Part shown: piece by piece, positions 11,399 through 25,278 of the stretch | Layout of the letters: each line of letters opens with the position of its first letter | Numbering within the stretch: position 1 is the stretch's first letter | DNA from: Leptodontidium sp. MPI-SDFR-AT-0119 | Lineage: Eukaryota; Ascomycota; Leotiomycetes; Helotiales; Leptodontidiaceae | Reading direction: 5' to 3' | Length of the DNA: 64,000 nt | Assembly (NCBI GenBank): GCA_020726505.1 | Contig: JAHLEZ010000043.1 | Location: 62,001 to 126,000 of the forward strand | Program-made: the position numbers and the translations under genes | Notes under the pieces: generated by a model | What the model was told of the DNA's origin: nothing | Database searches by the model: none | The model's input: the letters and a program-made list of their open reading frames with translations, nothing else

Positions 11399-14300
11399 TT
11401 TGGCCGGTTTGAAAACGACTTAACCTCGAGAACTGAGTTGAAAAAGAGACACGACTTATCATCAGAAATGTGCGGGGGAGTCGAGCTTATATCCCCTCGC
11501 CGGGGAAGGAAGCTGTACCACCATCCGTACACCCACAGACTTAAGAGTCCGTGTTGGCGTCCATGGGGCCCCAGATGCTCATGTCTTGGTATTTACTTGG
11601 CGCTGCACTTCAATTCGACATCGTCGGCCACCTCCCTAGTCGTCCATGTGGCATGCCGGCCTCAACAATCTCAACAACTACGACGGCTCCAATCATTAAT
11701 GCACATCGTCTGCCGGAAACGGGTCTCTCCATCTCTGTCTCTTGTCAGATATAAATTTGCATGCCTTCGAAGCCCCCGAAAGTATATTCGACAGAAGACG
11801 AATGCCTCCCTCGCAGGACATCGCAAGTGTCGTCTGATACACGATGGCTCTGGCTCTGACAGCTCGATGGTCAGGACGATCTCAAGCAAGCGCTTTCAAG
11901 CGCTTTCCCCATCAATTGGGATTCTGCCGAGAGTCGTCTGGCTTGTCTGGCTAGGGCATTATTCTGGATTCTGCGTCAGCCTAGACGAGGAACCTAGTCA
12001 GTTGGCGCTGCTTGGCGAATCAGCCCCGATGCCGGGTAAATACAGCAGCGCTCTGTATGGCTGGCAACAATGCAAAGATAACACATTAACATCTTGCCCA
12101 GGAAGGTGGCTTTCTAGCCAAGCCGGCCATATGGAAGAAATTTGGAAGGGTGGAATGAACACTCAAGAATAGTCATCCTCAACCACGGACGGACAGATCC
12201 AGATGGCACTCTGGGACTGGCACTGAGCTGGGGCTGAATGGACCGCTGGCTGTGGACCCCAAGCGGGCAAGCCAAGCTGATGTGAGATATGGAAGCGCGC
12301 GAACACCTGACACTAAAATGCGAAAGACCTCAATCAGGACAACTGTCAACGCTGCCAAAAGTGTCCAAAATGGCGAACCTCTTGGATCCGGCATTGGTGG
12401 GAAATGTGCGTGCGGCGACGTTGGTGGAGAAAAGAAGCAAACGCCTCGTCTCGTGGGAGGAGAACGCCAAACGCCCAGACGGCTCTAAGGAGTCACGTGA
12501 GCGACTGCATCCTTTTACCCATCGGGCCATATCCCCGATCTACCAACAAGAGATTTCCAAGAGCCTAATCCGGAGCCCCTGGCTCTTGGAGGAGTTTTGA
12601 AGTTGAGGTGATGAAGTGCTGGAGAAGCGTTGAATGAAGACTTCCCACGTCCAATCTCCAATCTCCAATCTCCAATGTTCAGTGAAGTCCAGTCTCCTCT
12701 CGGTTGGAGCTCCGCAGCTTGATACTGGCTGGGGAACACCGTGGCGCTGCCACTTGGCACGCAAGCATGGAGGCCAGTTTGAGTTTGAGTTGCATCTTGC
12801 TGCATGGCTGACCTTGCCAACTCGAAAATAGTCGACCATGCAGTAATTTGTAATAGATTGTCAATTTTGGCATTTGATTGCTTGTTTTATGTAAGGCCCC
12901 AGGGGGCCAAGGGAGGGGCTGGACAAGTGAAGGATTGCACTTCTTCGTACTGCATTCAAATCGTACCGAGAGATTCGGACACAACAATCTAGCGACCGAA
13001 TGCGAGCAGCAGCGTTGTTTCGTTGTTGTTTCGGATAACAGCTCAGTAGCAGTAGCAGTGGCCCGACTCAGACCACCTCACCTGCCCATCGACTTGATAG
13101 ACAGAAGAAGAGATCCAGACACTAAAAATATTAACAAATAATAGAGGTGTACGAAGCAGCATGATAAGCATAAGCAGAACGAAGGCGCAGAGCCAGACAA
13201 AATAATATGCATCGTAATGACCACCTGCGCCTGGGCAACTTCCAAGCCCTCCCTCCCCATCCTCCCCGGTGCAAAAGGCCAATCAAGACATCCCCTTGTC
13301 CGGTCACTTGAGAGTGGTTCGGTGATTGGATAAGAGGAAAAGCGGTGGTAAAAGTAAGAGTGGTAATCAATCAGAGCTCTGGCGCGGAAACATAAACGAG
13401 GAACGGCAGGGAAGAGTACGGAAGGAAACCAACATCCAAGACGCTCCAAGAAACGAAGGAATCAAACAAGGTCAAACGAGGTCAAAAGACACAAGAAACA
13501 CAGGAATCATGGGGAAGTTGGAGAAGCTGGAGAAGTGGATTCGGAAAGTCAAATTGGACATCACAACGACGGCGGAGCCCCCTTTTAAAAGACGCAGCCA
13601 GCCGTCTGTGGGGAAGGGGGCGCCTCTCAAGAAGCCGTACAGCCGGCCAGCTTACGGTGATGCTGTTCCGAATAATACGATCATATGTACATCCTCCTCA
13701 AAATGCCTGGTGAGGTACATCCTACCCCTTCATCACTTCACCAAGCGAGACCTGTCGGAGTTTGGAAAGGAGAAACATTTCCTTCGTCCCAGTTTCGGTT
13801 ACGTGATTGCCACGTGATCTTCAACTGCATCTTGATGCCTGGTGCTTCATCGCCAAGGCAATGTGGTGTGCGGCCAAGTCCACGGTTCATCACATAGCAT
13901 GCACAGAAACAGTCTGTCGGGATGACCTGATTTTTTTGCTCCTTCTGCAAGGGGTTTTCTGCCCCTGGATTGTGATCCCCAGAACTGGGGTTTCGGTTAA
14001 TTTACACGTGAGGTTTCAATATAAACACAAAGGTACCAGTGCTCGGTCAAGTCCACTGCTAAGATATGACAACGATGAGTTATCGCTGCTTCATGACCAC
14101 TTCGAGTGAACAAACAATATTTTAACGTCGAATTAAACGTCGTTTCGGCATTAAGTTGCCTCTGACAGTGAACTCGTCCCACCTTTCCTCCCTTGAGTAA
14201 GCTTGTAAGTTGGCCCCTCTCTTCCACAAAATATTCGCAAATTGCTACACCAACTTTAATTCAAGGCCACTGCTATCTGTTCCAATTACGAGCCGACCGC

Positions 14301-15991
14301 TGGAAAAATATTCTCACCAAAGCAGAGATAGTTCCAAGCAGGTTAATATCCGAATGTGTCTTCTGAGGACTGGACGCCCAGATATCCCCAAAAGGGCGGG
14401 TGAATCAAATCGCCGACAGCCTAGTTGATAATTGCAAGCACGGCAATATTTCTCACACGTACAAAAATGACCTCACTCCCCTTGGTCGCCTGCAAACCCG
14501 TACAACGGCAAACGCAAACAGCGTTCAGAGCCCCGAATAGAGTCCTAGACAAGTCCAAGTGCCATTCTCTCCTCCACAAGCAGAGAATGGGTGTACTATC
14601 AGGGACAGAGAGACAGACAATGGCGGAGCCTTTCCGAATGAGTTTTGTTTGGCATGATATAAGGAGCTACTCATGGTATAGTCAATACCCACGAGTATCG
14701 CCTGAAGTAAATTCGTGTCAAGTTGACAACTTCTAGAGACAGGAGTAGCTTGTGATGACATTGATGGCCAAGCTCAACTCTACCTCCAAGAGAAGCCTGA
14801 AGATATCAATGAAACTCGAAATTCCAAATGCCAAAAAGGATAGAATTGACCCAACCCCCCTCCTCAGAAGTATACATGAAGGTGGATGAAAGAGTCCGAA
14901 AGCATGATACTAGCTTTCAAATAAGTCATTAAGGGTATGCCCCTTCTACATCTTGCTTCAGAATCCTGATTCTCAGCTCATTCTGCTGCTACTAGTTACT
15001 TGATATTCTCCATCCTGAATCCTCCATCATTTGACGTGAATACGAGTTACTGAAAATTTCAAGGAGGTTCGGTTCAGCCAACTCCTTGGGAGCTCCTAAA
15101 TTCCCGACAGTTCGCTTACTGGTAAACAGTCATCGTAACTAGAACAGATCTTGGTCTTGAACCTTCGTTCTGACTACTCAATAGACCTCATACAAATGGA
15201 ATTTATAGAAATGTCTTGAGTTCCTTTTGGGATAGTTCTGGATTACTAGACCTAGGATTCGACTACTTACTCCGCACCCATTATTTAGTCCATTGTGACA
15301 GGTGACGAGATGAGATAATAGATTGAACAATACTCGGATTGCAATCAAAGTTTCACCAAAATTTGTCTAATCGCTGTACCGACATCTGAGTCGATAACAA
15401 CTATCGAATAACCGCTACTGCATGTAGGTCTGCAGACGTTTGGGTCTTGTCAACGTCGATCGGCACTATCAGAAAGTCTCACCGTTTCACCCACAGAAAA
15501 AGTGGCCAGCAATCACTGGACTGCATTCATTCCGAAGTGTACGAGGAATTGTCAGTTCGGCTAGGAATAAGAAAGACTCGGCAACGATGACGTCCACAAG
15601 TCTCAAGCGAGCCAAGTTGCTCGTGGCGGACACATGGGACAAGAAACTCTTATGTACGACCCAAGAGACCGGACTTGAGGGAGCCAGAGCATTTAGCGAG
15701 GGGTAGGTGACAATGTGACAGGACACAGCATAAGTGCCTTTTGCTCACTCCTGGGCGGTTCCTTGGGGAGGCGGGGTGATGTCTTGGTATGGAACAAGCG
15801 AATGTCCTCTTGACAGAAAGCCGGGCAATCTTAACGTTTCGGCAAGCAGTATTTATCCCTCAACGTACGAATTCTCCAAATGCCGAATCTGGGCTTGCTT
15901 TGGCTTGGAATGTTACTTGGTTGTGTTATGGAATTCGTCATCTACTCTGTTCTCCCACGCTTCATGCTCGCTCTGGACCTTCTTCCAGACA
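11399..15991. other. Gene-poor 4.6-kb region
   Basis: No exon I can assign to a family. Several long open frames (for example plus 11237-12172 and 13326-13817) have no conserved motif and lie over promoter-like C/T- and G-rich sequence. The first part holds the 5' region of the permease. 15000-15420 is AT-rich without open frames. Untranslated transcripts cannot be ruled out. Confidence 0.4.
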
Positions 15992-16964
15992 CTAGCTTTG
16001 TCCCGTAACCAGTCTTCCTTCCTGAACTGGTCCTCCCATCCATACTCTTCTATGAGAATGTTCTTCAGCGGATAATGCTTTGTGGAAGTTAGCTAGACAG
16101 TTCAAACGACGGAGGACAAATGGGTCTCCTACTAGAGCGTCATCGCAATCCAGGAATTCCTGCCAGGAATCATGTGCAAAAGGCAGTAAATCCAGACTCT
16201 TAATCCTTTCAACGTACGTGCCTAGAAAAGATGCTGCATTTTCAGTTGACGTATTCCGGTAATGATTCGGTTCGTCCGGTCTCTCGAGCACCTCATCTTC
16301 ATCATGCGCAACATTGCCCACCCTTCGAATCGTATCTATTCCATCAATCAACAATTCGTAAGATACATTATCAAGCATCTATCACAGACTTACTCTCATT
16401 CGTATCTAGTACCAGCCATTCCAAATCCGGATCTTCCGCCTCAGTCAGCGCGAGATCATGTGGCAAGATATACCCCCTCCTCACTTCATCTGACCACGAT
16501 CCCCGCTCTGGGTCCCGACTCTGCTCGATATCCTCATCCCTGAGGAAATTGTACATCCATGCGCCTTGAAATACGGGATATTCAAGCTTCTCGGAGTCGT
16601 TGACTCTGTGATCTGTGTAAGGGATACGCTTCATCAATGAGATGACTGCGGGGTCAATGTTGAGAGCTTCGCATAATGTGATGTTGATCTTGTGGCCGGT
16701 TGAAGGTGGGAAGATCACGCTGTCCGAGGGGAGGTAGCCGATCTTGATGAGGAGATTGTAGAGTTCGGTTAAGAGGGCGACGGTCAGTTCTTCATCGTAG
16801 GGCGTGGAAGATGTGTCTATTGGCGGTGTTGGTGGCCTAGGGATCACGAATCGAGAAGGTCGCGGTGGGGGCTCAGGTATAACTGGGAGCTGGACGAGAT
16901 AGATTGCAATACTAGCAATTATACACAGCGAGAGAGCAAATATGAGTTCTGGGGATTCAAGCAT
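15992..16964 (-). CDS. Hypothetical fungal protein with N-terminal membrane anchor
   Basis: Two exons (16964-16394, 16335-15992; 58-nt intron) give 304 aa. After MLESPELI comes one hydrophobic segment (about residues 8-27, FALSLCIIASIAIYLVQLPV), then a proline-rich linker with PRPPTPP. The soluble part has ALNIDPAVISLMKRIPY, EYPVFQGAWMYNFLRDE, RRGYILPHDLALTEAEDPDLEWLVLDT and the segment NTIRRVGNVAHDEDE. The layout (acidic, hydrophobic strand followed by WLVLDT) resembles uncharacterised fungal proteins that I loosely associate with the SMI1/KNR4-like group. I cannot assign a function. No catalytic motif is visible. The intron donor GTAAGT and acceptor ATAG give a clean phase-1 join. Confidence 0.75.
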
Positions 16965-17628
16965 TTCGCCTTCTATGTTAAAGAATTTATTATGCTGCTC
17001 AATTCTGGCACGAAATTTTGATGGGTCAATAGGTCACATGATCTATTATTGGATACATCTCCCATTCTCACAAATAAGACTTAATTTCATTTAGTCCTTT
17101 GAGTCAATGTAATTATCTTCGAATAAATCGGCGATTACAAAAGATTAGCGATATTGGATTGGTATAATTACAGCCCATTTGGGAGGTGCTGTATGACAAT
17201 ATCAACACAAATTCTCTTCTTTTCAAGACTTATGTTTGTCCTCACAACATTCACCAATACACCGGCCTGCTTCGCAAACTGGGGGTTGTTTAATGTCCAT
17301 TCTCCGTCACCTGTCCATTCCGCCTTTACTTCTGCAATATCTGCGCCACGAACTTGTTCATTTCGAAGAGACTGATATCTTTCGCTGTAGGCACAAGTAA
17401 TTCAGCCTCAAATTGGGTAATTCTCCAACATGAGATTAGAATAAAAGTTTAATAGGACATGGGTATATACCGTATATATTATGGCTCCCCGTAGATCCCG
17501 TTCTGAATCCCATTCTATGTAATCTATCTCACAATAAACAAACTCAATTTCCTTGACGCCATCTATATGTTGCCGTCTATCACAATCCCCATATGCAGAA
17601 ATATATGCCCTACTTTATTACACCACGC
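16965..17628. other. Intergenic
   Basis: AT-rich 660 bp between two minus-strand genes: 3' region of the MFS gene and 5' region of the hypothetical gene. No exon or RNA gene seen. Confidence 0.4.
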
Positions 17629-19454
17629 TCAAACGTTCTCATCTTCTTCTCTGGGTACCAGACCCTCCTGCTCTTCCTCGCTCTCTGCTGACTTACCCGC
17701 AATAGCAGACCGTAGATTCACAAAGCACAGCCCGAGCGCAACCAAAGAACATTGAAAAGCCAGCCAAAAGTACGGCAGGCCCAACCACAAACCCTTCCAT
17801 CTCATCCCAACCGTAAAGAACCCAGCAAGTGCAGGGCCGGCATACATCGAGCCGAGAGCTTCCACGATTCCAACCAGTGTATACATTCTAGACGTATGCT
17901 GCGGGTCGATGTAAGCCGTCAAGAGAGACCGGCTCAGAGGCGCCAAACCATCTCCGAGAGTTGCGACGATTATGCCGAAAAAGACGACTGGTACCGTAGG
18001 GCCTCCAATGAAGAAGTATCCAAATATCATAAGAAGTGCTGAACATTGGGCAAGCACAAGGTCTTTCTTGGCAGCAGAGAAACGGAACGGCAAGGACGGC
18101 GATAAGAGCAGCTTCGAAACTCCTGGGAGAATGAGCAAGAGAACAGCGACGCTGATGATACCCCGGTAGGATAGCAAGTAACCGGTCTTGGCTAGAGTCC
18201 ATCCAAACCGCTTGCTGAAATACTGGATGAAGAATGTACTTTTGCCAAAGAACAGGGACATCTGTACGACGAAGGAGAGTAGGACGATTGCCAAAGATGG
18301 TGATTTGAGCATGGTGAAGGATTCCAGAAGCTGAGTAAGAGTATGTCTAGCTTGGGACTTGATGCTGCTCATTGCGGACGGGCTGTCCTGGATCGAGTCA
18401 TTGTCATCGTCGTCGCTGTCCTTCACCTGGAGGGTTTCTGGAATGAAGATAAAGGTGCTGACTCCTATAGGTACAAGGGCGATTGCGCTCAGGAGAGGAA
18501 CCCAAGGCGAGGCGACTTCCATGAGAGCAGATGAGACGAGCGGCCCGAGGAGGTTTCCGATGAAACTTGCAAGTGCCATCAGGAAGAATGCGGAAGCCCT
18601 GTTGGAGTTAGTTGGCAATCCTTTTCACCAGAGCAGATACACACCTGTTTTCGCTCGATTCCACATCTGCGGCAATCGAATATAGCACTGCTAGGAGAAC
18701 CTGGGTTCCTCCACCAATGACTTGAAATATCGAGCAAAATATTATCAGGTGGATAGAAATAATTCGCCAGAATCGGAGAATAGCCATTGTCGAAGTAAGA
18801 TACAAAACTGTTCCAACCATCGATATCATATAGACCGGCTTTCGCCCAATCCTGTAATCATTTTAGCATTGCAATTATCCAATGGCGATACGACAAATTT
18901 GAAAATCAATTTGACGGTACATTGTGCACCTGCGCACCTCGCAATCTGGAGGGAATACGGATGACCAAGAGTGGGCGTCATCGTACCGACGTACTCGCCA
19001 AGGCTGTGGATAAGAGAATGATGGATACATACTTATCAGCAAGGATTCCAAAAGGGAACGCAAATGTTAATCCTAAGGGAATTGATTAGTCGCGCAATCC
19101 TATCCCTGGAAATGAACACATACCGACTACCGCCTCAACTGCAGTTGTAAGTCCATTGATGTAAGCGAGCTCAGACTGGATTGAATCGATTTTACACATC
19201 GATTCATCGATATCGCTAAGGCCTTTGATATCGCCATAGAATCTGTGACAGAGGATGTCCTCGAGTAACCTCGTTTGCGGTACCACTGTAAGACCACCAG
19301 CCGAAGACAATATCAAGATATTGAGGGCTAGAAGTAGCACGATGTTTCGAGGAGTCGTGACATGGAATCTCCATGTTGAGTACGGTCGTTTGGTTTGTTG
19401 CGCTTCGGGCAGAAGCGAAGTTGCCTCAGAGGGCATTCCGGAATTGACCGTCAT
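17629..19454 (-). CDS. MFS transporter, DHA1-like
   Basis: Four exons (19454-19124, 19072-19033, 18851-18645, 18598-17629) join in phase to 515 aa. The intron 18852-19032 is long for this window (181 nt). A hydrophilic N-terminus with a dileucine-like SEATSLLPE precedes the first helix (NIVLLLALNILILSSAGGL). The loop with CHRFYGD and MCKIDSIQSELAYINGL, then FAFPFGILADKIGRKPVYM (the MFS motif A, D-x-x-G-R-K, split by an intron), place it with fungal DHA1-type drug:H+ antiporter-like carriers. Acidic stretch DSDDDDNDS lies in the central loop. Twelve membrane segments are expected, and the C-terminus is acidic and soluble. It is divergent from the ABCC gene with 580 bp between the two starts, so the two may share a promoter. 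Likely an exporter; substrate unknown. Confidence 0.9.
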
Positions 19455-20034
19455 GATGCTGATTGTCGACTGTTTGAGCGCATCTCATATTGATGTTGTA
19501 AACTCTTATTATATATGATACATGATGTACCTACCTACCGTACAATCTTCGAAATCTGGGAAAGTTGGAAGGATGCCTGTCGGTGTCCACGTAGCAGCTT
19601 CAGGCCACAACTTTTTGAAACGCCTTGAGTTCGGGGCTCGGAGTTGCTGACAGTGTGTGTTGTCGCATAGATAGGGACCCGGATTTCGGCAATAGCGTCA
19701 AATCTGCCCCTTTTCCTCTTATCAGCGCTGACTTTTCGCGTGAGTCGCCAATCAATTACCCTGGTGATTGATCTGGTTGCGTCGCCATCCCAGGCATCCA
19801 ATTCTTAACTAGGAAGGTCGTCGGAAATACTACGCAAGAAAAAAAACATCGCGAATTTGACGATGACATGTTGTTGCGGAGCAACAGGCGGAGAGATGCG
19901 CCGTCTTACAAAATACAGACGAAGACTTCCCTAAATCCAAGTCTTCCAGAAAAGAAGCTTTTGTAATGATTGACGTAGAACAATCAGCAAAGTTTCAACA
20001 CGCTCAAATCTGACCTACGAGACTCTCAGCCATT
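19455..20034. promoter_or_regulatory. Shared 5' region of MFS and ABCC transporter genes
   Basis: The 580 bp between two divergent transporter start codons must hold both promoters. I see no coding exon. I did not find a regulator site I would defend. Confidence 0.45.
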
Positions 20035-23000
20035 ATGAATGTGTGCGGCGATGATTCGTTTGGCCCCGGTGTTCAATCATCCAATTGTCGAGGAGGTTTT
20101 GACTTTACAGGTACGTGATTCCGAAGATAGTTCGATCATTGGTGCGCTGATCCCCATGCAGTGTCGTTCGAAGAAAGCATTCTCACAATTCTGCCCGCGG
20201 CGTGTTTCATTATTTTTACACCTTTGCGTGCGGTCAGACTTTTCAAGAGAAGAATCAAAGTCAAATCAACAGCCATCCATGCCATCAAACTTGTATGTCT
20301 CCTCATTCGTCACTTCAAGAGTTCTGGCTCAAAAGTCTAGGGTGCAATTGGCATTTACGCAGTCCTCCAACTAGCCTTGATTATCTTGTGGTCGACCTCA
20401 AATATCTACTTCAAAACACGACTTTCCATTGCGTCAACAGTCTTGAACCTACTTGCCGCGCTAGGTCTCAGTTTACTTTCACATCTGGAGCATGTAAAGG
20501 CTATCAGACCTTCGTTTGCTATCGCCGCATACTTGTTCGTATCTCTCATCTTCGATGTCGCCCGAGTTAGAACGCAATGGCTGCTTCCAGCGAACGATCC
20601 TGTAGCTGCAGTCCTCACTGCGGCTGTTGCTGTCAAATTGTTGATGCTCTTGCTTGAGACTTTGGGCAAAAGGCGCATTCTACTCGCTGCATACCGCGGT
20701 CTATCACCCGAAAACACAAGCGGGTTGTTCAGTCGTGGATTCTTTTGGTGGTTGAATTCGCTACTTAGGAACGGTTTCAAGAACGTCTTATCGGCGGAGG
20801 ACATATTCCCTATCAACGAAAGTCTGTCTTCGCGCAAATTGACCAATGATTTGCAGTGGAGGTGGGATAAATGTAAGTCGATACCAAAACTTCTGGACTT
20901 ACCCTGCTAACGTTTTTAGGCGACCAGAAAAATAAGAATGCGCTCATGAGGCAAGCTCTGATTGGCTTCCGCTGGAACATCCTTTCTATTGTATTCCCCA
21001 GACTTTGTGTCGTTGGGCTTAACGTTGCTCAGCCTTTCTTGATCAATGAAGCCATCAAGTTTGTTCAATCCGCAGATGGCGATGAGAACGTCAACAATGG
21101 ATACGGATTGATAGGTGCATACGCTTTCGTATACGTTGGAACTGCCGTAAGAGCTCCCTTCCCATCATAGGCATTGACTAAAAATGTATGCAGGTTACGA
21201 CTGGGTGGTACCAACATCTGGCATACAGACTTATGGCTATGGTACGAGGGGGCTTGATCGGAATGATTTACCGGAAGATCACAACATTAAAGTCTGCCAA
21301 TGTCAACGACTCTGCGGCAATGACTTTGATGGGTACAGACGTGGAACAAATTGCCGAAAACTTGCACTTGATCATCACTGATCTCTGGGCAAATCTCCTT
21401 CAGTTAGGTATTGCAATCTGGCTTCTTGAACGGCAGCTTGGTGCGGTTTGCATTGCTCCTGTTATTCTAGCTATAGGTGAGTCTTGGCCTCCCCAACTTT
21501 GATATTTCCATGATCAGCACTTGACATGTTTGGTAGCTTCGACTCTTATCACATCAAAATTCTCAAGTTATGTGACGGGAAGACAGAAAATGTGGCTCGA
21601 GGCTATCCAGAACAGAGTCAATTTCACCTCGGAGGTCTTAGGCTCCATGAAGAGCGTAAAAATGCTTGGACTGACCGAAAAGCTTGGATCGATCATGCAA
21701 GCAAAGCGAGTCACAGAGTTAGAGCTGTCCAAGAAGTTTCGCCGACTATCGAGTTCGCTCGTCTTAATCTGTGAGTACTGGTAAATACATTGATACAAAA
21801 TTTATCAACTGACATGCCCGACGAAGACAACTTCCCTCACGTTTTTACCCAATTTTTTACGCTCTCGGCATATGCGATTGTGGCCAAAATCCAAGGGGGT
21901 ACTTCGCTCACAGTCGCAACGGCTATCACCTCACTTTCAATTCTCACAATATTGGATCATCCGCTGTCGATGTTTTTGCTTGCCTTGCCGAAAGTATATG
22001 TGTCATCGGGATGTTTCCAAAGGATTCAAGAATTCCTTCTCGAGGAGCCAAGGGTAGACCAGCGCGCCCTTGGGTCTGATCAAGACAGCATCAGCAACCG
22101 GGCGTCCTTCTTGAACCCAGTCTCGTCTGAAGGCGATATCGAGCTCATGCCACCCACCGCTCCCAAAAGTCTCGCGCATTCAGGAATTGTCTCTTGGAAC
22201 GATCAGGTTGTTGTCAAATCTGGCCACTTCGGCTGGTCAGATGCAAATTCAGCAACAATCAACGACGCCACACTGCAGTTGCCTGCAAATGCCCGCCTTA
22301 CGATGATCGTTGGCTCTGTCGGATGTGGGAAGTCAACCCTACTCAGAGGTATCCTCGGCGAGACCTCGACTGCGCGTGGATTGGTGTATTCTCGATCCGA
22401 GGAAATTGCTTTCAGCGAACAAACACCTTGGCTCATTAACGGAACTATTCGGGAGAACATCGTCGCCGAGTCGAGCTACGATGAGGACTGGTACGATAGA
22501 GTGGTTCGAGCCTGTAACCTAGATGTCGATATTGAGCATATGCCATCTCGAGACGCGACACTTGTGGGGAGCAAGGGCATGATCCTGAGCGGTGGACAAA
22601 AGCAGCGACTAGTAAGCATTCCGATGCTCAAGTTCGTTGCTATATATATTGATCTTAGGACAGTCTATTGCTAGGGCAGTTTACTCTCGCAAAAGACTTG
22701 CCATCTTCGACGATGTTTTCAGCGGACTCGACACCGTGACCGAACAAATTGTGTTCGCTGGCGTATTCGGCAAAGATGGATTACTCACCGAAATAGGAAC
22801 CAACATTATACTTGCTACCCATGGAGGTAAGTTACACTGTAGTTTGCAGAGGCTCAAACTCACGTGGCAATAGTCCATCGTCTGTCCGAAGCAGACCATA
22901 TCGTGGTTCTTGGAAAGAATGGTCAGATTCTTGAACAAGGTAGCTACAATAGTCTAGCTATATCTGGAGATTATGTTCAAAGTCTAGCGAGAGGTCCAGA

Positions 23001-25278
23001 AAGCAGACAGACAGACAAAGCTACAGGGTCACATATTCAAGCTCAAGTCCATCCGGTAGCACCTATGCCTCAAGTTGCCGTAACCGACTCGAGTCGACAA
23101 AATGGAGACTGGAAGATCTACGTCTACTATTCCAAATCCTTGGGCTTGTTGGGTCTGGCCGCATTCGCCCTTCTTGTGGCAGTGGAATGCGCCCTCTTCG
23201 TGGTGCAATGTAAGTTCCTCCGAACAGGTCACTCCCACATGAAGCATGCTGATGATCAAAGACTTATGGGTAAATTGGTGGGCCGAGAGTAGTCAACAGC
23301 ACCCCAATGCTAATCTTGGATACTGGATCGGATTATATGCGCTTTTCAGCTTTCTGGCTGCTATCTTCATGGGATTGGCGGTATTCTATATGTATGTTGT
23401 GCTGGCGGCGAAGTCGTCAAACAGTCTTCATCAAACTATTTTGAAGGCAGCAATGAGGTAGGTTGAGAACTTCGAAGCTTTGGTACCTGTTGGTCTGACA
23501 GTCGTTTTAGGGCACCAATCTCCTTCTATGCAGCGACAGAAACAGGGGAGCTTGTCAACAGGTACGTTAATAATAGCCGATCTTTGGTCTACCTGCTAAG
23601 CTCCAAACAGATTCAGCCAAGATCTACGACTTGTTGACATGACTTTGCCAGGCGCACTTATCAATGTTTGCTACCGTATGATCCCCCATCCTGAAAATAT
23701 ATAAATCGATCTGATTGTGCCAACAGAAATTGGCGGCACCATTGGGACAATGTCTCTTGTCATTGCAGCAGTTGGATACTTTGCAGCGACTTTGCCGCTC
23801 ATCGCCGGGGTGCTCTACATTGTTCAAAGATTCTACCTGCGAACTTCACGACAACTTCGTCTCCTGGAGTAAGTTTCCCCCATTCGAGACAGAAGATCAT
23901 TCTCATCCGCTAACTCTTCGTAGAATTGAAACAAAAGCCCCCATATTCTCCCACTTCATCGAAACACTCAACGGCCTCGTAACAATCCGAGCATTCGGCT
24001 GGACAGAAGCATACAAGAACAAGAACCTACGCCTACTCGACGCATCCCAGAAACCATATTACCTCCTTCTCTGCATTCAGCGCTGGCTCACTCTGGTACT
24101 AGATTTGACTGTCGCGGGTATCGCGATACTGCTCATCATCTTGGCAGTTTTCCTGCGGGATAAGATCAATCCTGGTTTGCTAGGTATTGCTCTGGTGCAA
24201 GTCACAAACCTGGGCTTGACTTTAGCTCAGTTGATCATGCACTGGACGACGCTGGAGACATCGTTAGGTGCTGTTGCAAGAATCAAAAGCTTTTCTGAGG
24301 ATACCCCTAGTGAGCTCTTGCTGGGAGAGGATGGAACACCTGAGAAACAATGGCCTGCACAAGGGCATTTGACCTTTGAGGGGGTCTCTGCCAGTTATGG
24401 GTATGACCCTCCATGCTCTGATTTACCAAAACATTGAAGCGCTGACAATGATACCATAGACCCGACTCCGGTCCAGTGCTCAACAACATCAGCATGACCA
24501 TATTGCCAGGCCAAAAAATAGGAATCTGCGGCAGAACAGGCAGGTAAGCATTCACCGTCTTCCCTCATGACCTAGTGCCCCACTAACACCCCCAACAGCG
24601 GCAAAAGTTCTTTCATCTCTTCAATCCTCCGCATGGTCGAACTAACCTCCGGCAAAATAACTCTCGACAACCAAGACCTCTCCACCATCCCCCGTCCCCT
24701 CATCCGCCAGAAATTAATCTGCCTAACTCAAGACCCCTTCCTCTTCACCGGCTCCATCCGCCTGAACGTCGACCCTTTCAGTGAAGCCACTGATTGTGAG
24801 ATCATGAGCGCATTAGAGAAAGTAGGTCTCTGGGATGTGATGGCCGCAAAAGTCGAAGGCGGGAAGAGTACCGAAATTGCGGTGCTCGATGCTGTCATGG
24901 ACGAAAATTTCCTTTCACATGGCCAGAGACAGCTATTCTGTCTTGCTAGAGCTATGTTGAGAAAGAGCTCGGTGTTGATACTCGATGAGCCGACGAGCAG
25001 GTAGGAATTTACTCCACTCCTCCCCTTATCCTCCACGGAGATGCTGACATGAAAACAAAAGTGTTGACGTCAAAACCGATGCTCAGATGCAAGCCATCAT
25101 CCGTTCAGAATTCAAGACCCATACAATCATTATGATTGCGCATCGTCTAGACAGTCTGCTTGATTTCGATCGCGTTGCGGTCTTGAATAAGGGGAATTTG
25201 ATCGAATTTGGAGACCCAAGTGTTTTGCTAAAGAAGGAAGGGAGTGCGTTTGGGAAGTTGTATCACGCTTCTTCTTAA
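20035..25278 (+). CDS. ABCC-family (MRP-like) full ABC transporter
   Basis: Seventeen exons (20035-20110, 20162-20292, 20341-20872, 20920-21146, 21194-21476, 21537-21770, 21827-22611, 22664-22826, 22874-23209, 23262-23457, 23511-23561, 23611-23675, 23727-23868, 23924-24400, 24460-24543, 24599-25000, 25062-25278) sum to 1466 aa in one frame. The N-terminus NVCGDDSFGP.VQSSNCRGGFDFT is typical of fungal ABCC proteins, followed by TMD0, TMD1, NBD1, TMD2, NBD2. NBD1: Walker A GSVGCGKST (about 657), signature LSGGQKQR (about 747), Walker B AIFDDVFSGLD, switch THGVHRL. NBD2: Walker A GRTGSGKSS (about 1255), signature LSHGQRQL (about 1365), Walker B LILDEPTSSVD, switch IAHRL. NBD1 has Asp at the catalytic Glu position, as usual in ABCC NBD1. 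It should export conjugates, drugs or metabolites at the plasma or vacuolar membrane. The join at 21771-21826 is the least certain. Confidence 0.93.

Noticed and set aside
11237..12172. 311-codon open frame on the plus strand
   Set aside because: It overlaps the first exon of the minus-strand permease antisense, has no motif, and its composition is that of promoter DNA.
13326..13817. 163-codon plus frame rich in Lys, Arg and Gly
   Set aside because: Purine-rich low-complexity sequence without family features or splice context.
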